Assembly (NCBI GenBank): GCA_965207025.1
Contig: OZ242258.1
Location: forward strand, 4,278,001-4,342,000
DNA from: Bin87 sp034423595
Lineage (GTDB): Bacteria; Chloroflexota; Dehalococcoidia; Lucifugimonadales; UBA3495
Length of the DNA: 64,000 nt
Reading direction: 5' to 3'
Shown: one piece after another, positions 61,021 to 64,000 of the stretch
Numbering within the stretch: the stretch's first letter is position 1
Layout: every line of letters begins with the position of its first letter
Notes under the pieces: model-generated
The model's database searches: none
Told to the model about the DNA's origin: nothing
Seen by the model: only the letters and a program-made list of their open reading frames with translations
Made by a program: the position numbers and the translations under genes

Positions 61021-62928
61021 TTGAGATTGCAACGCTTCCTTAAGACACCTGTTGCGGCGCTTAGCATCGCACTTGCGATAACCTTCCTTGCGGCGGTGGC
61101 CTGCGGCGGCACGGCGCCAGCAGAGCCGGCCGCGCCCAGAGATTCCGGCAGCGGAGGCTCCGGCACGGCCGCGACCGCCGGCAGCTCCGGGAGCGACTCT
61201 GGAACCACGAGCGCAGGGTCCGATTCCGGTTCGGGCGGCAGCGGTGGAGCGGCGCAGCCCGCGGCCACCCGGGTTCCGCCAACCCCACGACCGACCATCG
61301 CCCCCGACGCCACGCCCACACCATTGCCCGCGGCGCTGCCAACCGAGGTTTTGGCGAATCCGGTGACGAAGGACGCCTACCCCGATGCTCAGTGGGGAGG
61401 CATACTGCGACGCGGCGGTTACTTCGACCCGGCGCACTACGACCTGATGCAGGTCTCCAGCGTGTCCAACTCTTTCAAGCAGATGATGGTGCTGAACAAC
61501 CTGCTGCGGTACAACCCGTTGGACGGCGGCAAGACCATCATTCCGGATATCGCAACCAACTGGGACGTTTCGGAGGATGGCAAGACGTGGACCTTCCCGC
61601 TACGGGAAAACGTGATGTTCCACACCGGCGAGATCATGGACTCTGAAGACGTGGCCGCATCCTGGTCGCGGGTGATAGACCCACCGGCGGGCGTAGTGAG
61701 TGCGCGGAAGGGGCTGTACACTCCCTTCGGGCCGTCGATACAGGTGATCGACCCGCTGACGGTGCAATTCAGCTTCGAGAAGGCGCCGCCGTTGAACTAT
61801 GGGTTGAACCTGTTCGCGCTGGAATGGCACGGTGTCTTTGAGAAAGGCTTCCTGGAAGAGAACAACTACGACCTGAAGCTCAACGGCGCCGATGCGCCCA
61901 GCACCGGCGCGTTCCGGTTCCTGGAGCACCAGGAGGGTGAGGTCTGGAAGAACGAGCGGTTCCCAGACTACTGGAACGAGGGACTGCCGTACCTGGACGA
62001 AGTATGGACCTACCCGTTGGGCAATAGTACGACCCGCTCCGCCGCCCTGTTGGCGGGGAACGTGGAATACTCGCAGACCATTGACCCGGCGGCATTCGAG
62101 ATCCTGTCGAACGACGACCGCTACGAAGCCCAGCCGTTCTCGTCATACTCGTACCTGGCGGTGTGGATCAACACCGACCGGGAGCCGTGGAATGATCCGA
62201 GAGTGCGCAAAGCTTTGTGGCTGGCGCTGGACCGCGACGCCATCCACGAGGTGGTGAGCGAATGGTTGTACGGCTACAAGGGCGGCACGGGTTGGACCTT
62301 CCAGGACCAGGCGTTCCAACTGCCGCAGGCGGAGATAGACACGCGGATGGTGTTTGATCGGCCGGCAGCCGAAGCCGAAGCCCAGCGGCTGATGGCGGAA
62401 GCGGGCTACGCCGACGGCATCAAGAACGTTGACCTGATGCAGCGCGACCCGAACAGCGCGCACTGGACGGCGGCGGCCCAAGTGGCCCAGCTCGAGTTCC
62501 AGCGCATCCTCGGCATTGAATCGACGATACGGCCGGTGGCTTCCGCCGTATGGTTTGAAGAATTGGCAAACCGAAACTTCGACCTGACCGTCGGTGGCAT
62601 CGCGTCGCCATTCATCGACCCCTCGGCGTACATGAACAGCTTCTATCGCTGCGGCGGCGGTGAGAACCACTCGAATTACTGCAACCCGGAGTTCGACGCC
62701 ATCATGGAAAAGGTGGACACTGAACCGGACTTCGACAAGCGGTACGAGCTGGTGCAACAGGCGGCAGATATCCTGGACGCTGACCCGCCCACCGTGGAGT
62801 ATTGGTACAACCGGACACTGGGTGCGTGGCGCACGTGCGTGCATGGCATAGAAGGCAAGCACGGAGCGCTGGTCCACAACCTTGACCGGATGGACACGGT
62901 GTGGATGTCCGACGAGTGCCGGCAGTAG
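61021..62928 (+). CDS. ABC transporter substrate-binding lipoprotein (SBP family 5), Ser/Gly-rich linker
   Basis: The start is TTG 61021 with GGGGAGG five bases upstream. A 635-aa paralogue of the preceding protein. Signal with AAVACGG lipobox, a linker rich in Ser, Gly and Asp (GSGGSGTAATAGSSGSDSG), and the same binding domain (NPLDGGKTIIPDIATNWDVS, then FSFEKAPPLNYGLNLF). The two mature domains are close paralogues, while the linkers have diverged completely. It is followed by a hairpin and the permease genes, so it may be the main partner of that permease. Confidence 0.93.
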   Translation: MRLQRFLKTPVAALSIALAITFLAAVACGGTAPAEPAAPRDSGSGGSGTAATAGSSGSDSGTTSAGSDSGSGGSGGAAQPAATRVPPTPRPTIAPDATPTPLPAALPTEVLANPVTKDAYPDAQWGGILRRGGYFDPAHYDLMQVSSVSNSFKQMMVLNNLLRYNPLDGGKTIIPDIATNWDVSEDGKTWTFPLRENVMFHTGEIMDSEDVAASWSRVIDPPAGVVSARKGLYTPFGPSIQVIDPLTVQFSFEKAPPLNYGLNLFALEWHGVFEKGFLEENNYDLKLNGADAPSTGAFRFLEHQEGEVWKNERFPDYWNEGLPYLDEVWTYPLGNSTTRSAALLAGNVEYSQTIDPAAFEILSNDDRYEAQPFSSYSYLAVWINTDREPWNDPRVRKALWLALDRDAIHEVVSEWLYGYKGGTGWTFQDQAFQLPQAEIDTRMVFDRPAAEAEAQRLMAEAGYADGIKNVDLMQRDPNSAHWTAAAQVAQLEFQRILGIESTIRPVASAVWFEELANRNFDLTVGGIASPFIDPSAYMNSFYRCGGGENHSNYCNPEFDAIMEKVDTEPDFDKRYELVQQAADILDADPPTVEYWYNRTLGAWRTCVHGIEGKHGALVHNLDRMDTVWMSDECRQ

Positions 62929-62937
62929 CATGTTGAC

Positions 62938-62960
62938 GGGGCGGGTTGAAAACCCGCCCC
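62938..62960. repeat. GGGGCGGGTT-GAA-AACCCGCCCC hairpin between binding protein and permease
   Basis: A perfect 10-bp stem. It may lower downstream permease expression relative to the binding protein. Confidence 0.8.
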
Positions 62961-63015
62961 GATCAGTCCGGTTCGCCGGACCAGGCAGGGCCTAAAGGAC
63001 CCGGGGAGAGGCGTG

Positions 63016-63972
63016 ATGCAAAAATATATCCTGCGCCGCGTGCTGCTGGCGATTCCGGCTCTAATCGGGTTGACCATCATCATATTCCTGGTGATGCGCA
63101 TATTGCCGGGCGACGTACTCACCGTGATGTTCGGCGAGGAAGGGACCCTACAACTGAGCGAAGAAGACCGGCAGCGGATCATCGCCAGTCTGGGGTTGGA
63201 CAAGCCCATCTACCTGCAATACGTGGACTGGTTGAAGGACATCGTCACCCTGAAGCTGGGCCAGTCGTTCTGGCGCTCCCACACGGTGATGGACCTGATC
63301 CTCAATCGCGGGCCCATCACGCTGGAAATCGCCATTCTGTCGGTGATCCTGTCGTGGGTCATCGGGCTGCCGGTGGGGATACTGGCGGCCATGAAACGGA
63401 ACAGCGCGATGGACTACGCGGGGAGGTTCTTCTCCATCCTCTTCCTGGCGATACCAAACTTCTGGTTAGGCACCGTCATCGTGCTGACGCTGGTGCTGAC
63501 GCTGGAATGGAAAGCGCCGCTGGGGGTCATCAACATCTGGGAAGACCCCTGGCAGAACCTGCAAATCGTGTGGGGGCCGGCGCTGGTTCTTGGGTTAGGC
63601 CAGGCGGCATACGTGTGCCGGATGTCCCGCTCCGCTCTGCTGGAGACTATCCACGAAGACTACATCCGGACGGCGCGGGCCAAGGGCCTGGCGGAACGGC
63701 TGGTGATCATGCGCCATGCGCTGCGCAACGCCATCATGCCGGTGATTACCCTGTCGGGGGTGCTGCTGGGATTCCTGATTGGCGGCTCGGTGGCGGTGGA
63801 GCAGGCCTTTGGAGTTCCCGGCCTGGGGCGCACGCTGGTTGCAGCGTTCTTTGAACGGGACTACGTGGTGATCCAGAACCTGGTGTTGTTGTACGGCATC
63901 GTCTTCGTGCTGACCAACCTGTTGGTGGATATATCCTACGCCTGGATTGACCCGCGGATCCGGTACGGCTGA
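63016..63972 (+). CDS. ABC transporter permease, DppB/OppB type
   Basis: I use ATG 63016 (GTG 63013 is too close to GGGGAGAGG). The product is 318 aa with about six membrane helices and the permease loop ETIHEDYIRTARAKGL near residue 215, the EAA motif. Residues 30-60 carry the usual periplasmic loop. It forms the channel with DppC; the next gene starts at TGATG, so translation is coupled. Confidence 0.93.
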   Translation: MQKYILRRVLLAIPALIGLTIIIFLVMRILPGDVLTVMFGEEGTLQLSEEDRQRIIASLGLDKPIYLQYVDWLKDIVTLKLGQSFWRSHTVMDLILNRGPITLEIAILSVILSWVIGLPVGILAAMKRNSAMDYAGRFFSILFLAIPNFWLGTVIVLTLVLTLEWKAPLGVINIWEDPWQNLQIVWGPALVLGLGQAAYVCRMSRSALLETIHEDYIRTARAKGLAERLVIMRHALRNAIMPVITLSGVLLGFLIGGSVAVEQAFGVPGLGRTLVAAFFERDYVVIQNLVLLYGIVFVLTNLLVDISYAWIDPRIRYG

Positions 63973-64000
63973 TGAGCGCAGAGATTTTCACCCTCACCCA
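63972..64000 (+). CDS. ABC transporter permease DppC-like, 3' truncated by window edge
   Basis: ATG 63972 overlaps the DppB stop as TGATG; only nine codons are visible (MSAEIFTLT). Its position after DppB makes a DppC-type permease the likely identity. Confidence 0.5.

Overview
The window looks like a high-GC (about 60% by eye) chromosome segment from a Chloroflexota bacterium, most likely a SAR202/Dehalococcoidia-type lineage. This is inferred from gene content only: amidases, an enolase-superfamily enzyme, a luciferase-like flavin oxidoreductase, an MmgE/PrpD protein, Asp-box and LRR/GLUG repeat proteins, oligopeptide-type ABC binding lipoproteins with low-complexity linkers, and many short intergenic palindromes. 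No rRNA or phylogenetic marker beyond rpsU is present to confirm it.

Layout. 1-8.2 kb: two CAP-domain proteins (the first cut by the window edge), a restriction-enzyme relic, a repeat-rich spacer, a VWA protein and the DNA-uptake genes comEA and comEC. 8.2-11.3 kb: a small minus-strand operon (39-aa zinc-finger peptide, zinc-ribbon membrane protein, GNAT) behind a strongly structured leader, an IS1595-family transposase, and a tRNA with odd anticodon-loop and discriminator bases. 11.3-17 kb: an amidase with a GatC-like partner, then a thiamine unit (promoter, TPP riboswitch, terminator, SSF transporter, thiC). 17-22.4 kb: a cation/proton antiporter preceded by an unlisted 36-aa membrane peptide, a tandem Usp protein, a VOC protein, an Asp-box propeller and a PNPOx-like protein.

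22.5-36.3 kb is a catabolic block: M19 dipeptidase, MmgE/PrpD, an alpha/beta hydrolase with the full fluoroacetate-dehalogenase residue set, an acyl-CoA-dehydrogenase-type flavoprotein, a dihydropyrimidinase-like amidohydrolase, an enolase-superfamily enzyme, an amidase, a ThDP-dependent enzyme, an MFS exporter, a retropepsin-like protease coupled to a DUF5678 protein, and a phosphotriesterase-family enzyme. 36.4-43.9 kb: FmdB-type zinc ribbon, rpsU, a GLUG-repeat lipoprotein, two LolD/MacB-type ATPases without permeases, ArsM with a Cys-rich N-terminus, and an LLM flavin oxidoreductase.

44-52.2 kb: a RecB-like/RNase H-like fusion protein, a double-hotdog dehydratase, a YbaK-type deacylase, an IS256 relic, a MetE-like methyltransferase, a DUF4258/DUF2283 pair, an OsmC protein lacking the second Cys, a tandem rhodanese, and two small unknowns. 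52.2-64 kb: an orphan molybdopterin hydroxylase large subunit, a 26-repeat LRR protein, a Nudix hydrolase, and a peptide-type ABC operon with two paralogous binding proteins, each behind its own TTGACA-N17-TAAAAT promoter, followed by DppB- and (cut) DppC-like permeases.

The most interesting signals are a structured leader able to pair with its own ribosome binding site (9.5-9.7 kb), the RecB/RNase H fusion (44-45.9 kb), the fluoroacetate-dehalogenase-like hydrolase, the coupled DUF5678/retropepsin pair, and families of intergenic hairpins shared across the window.
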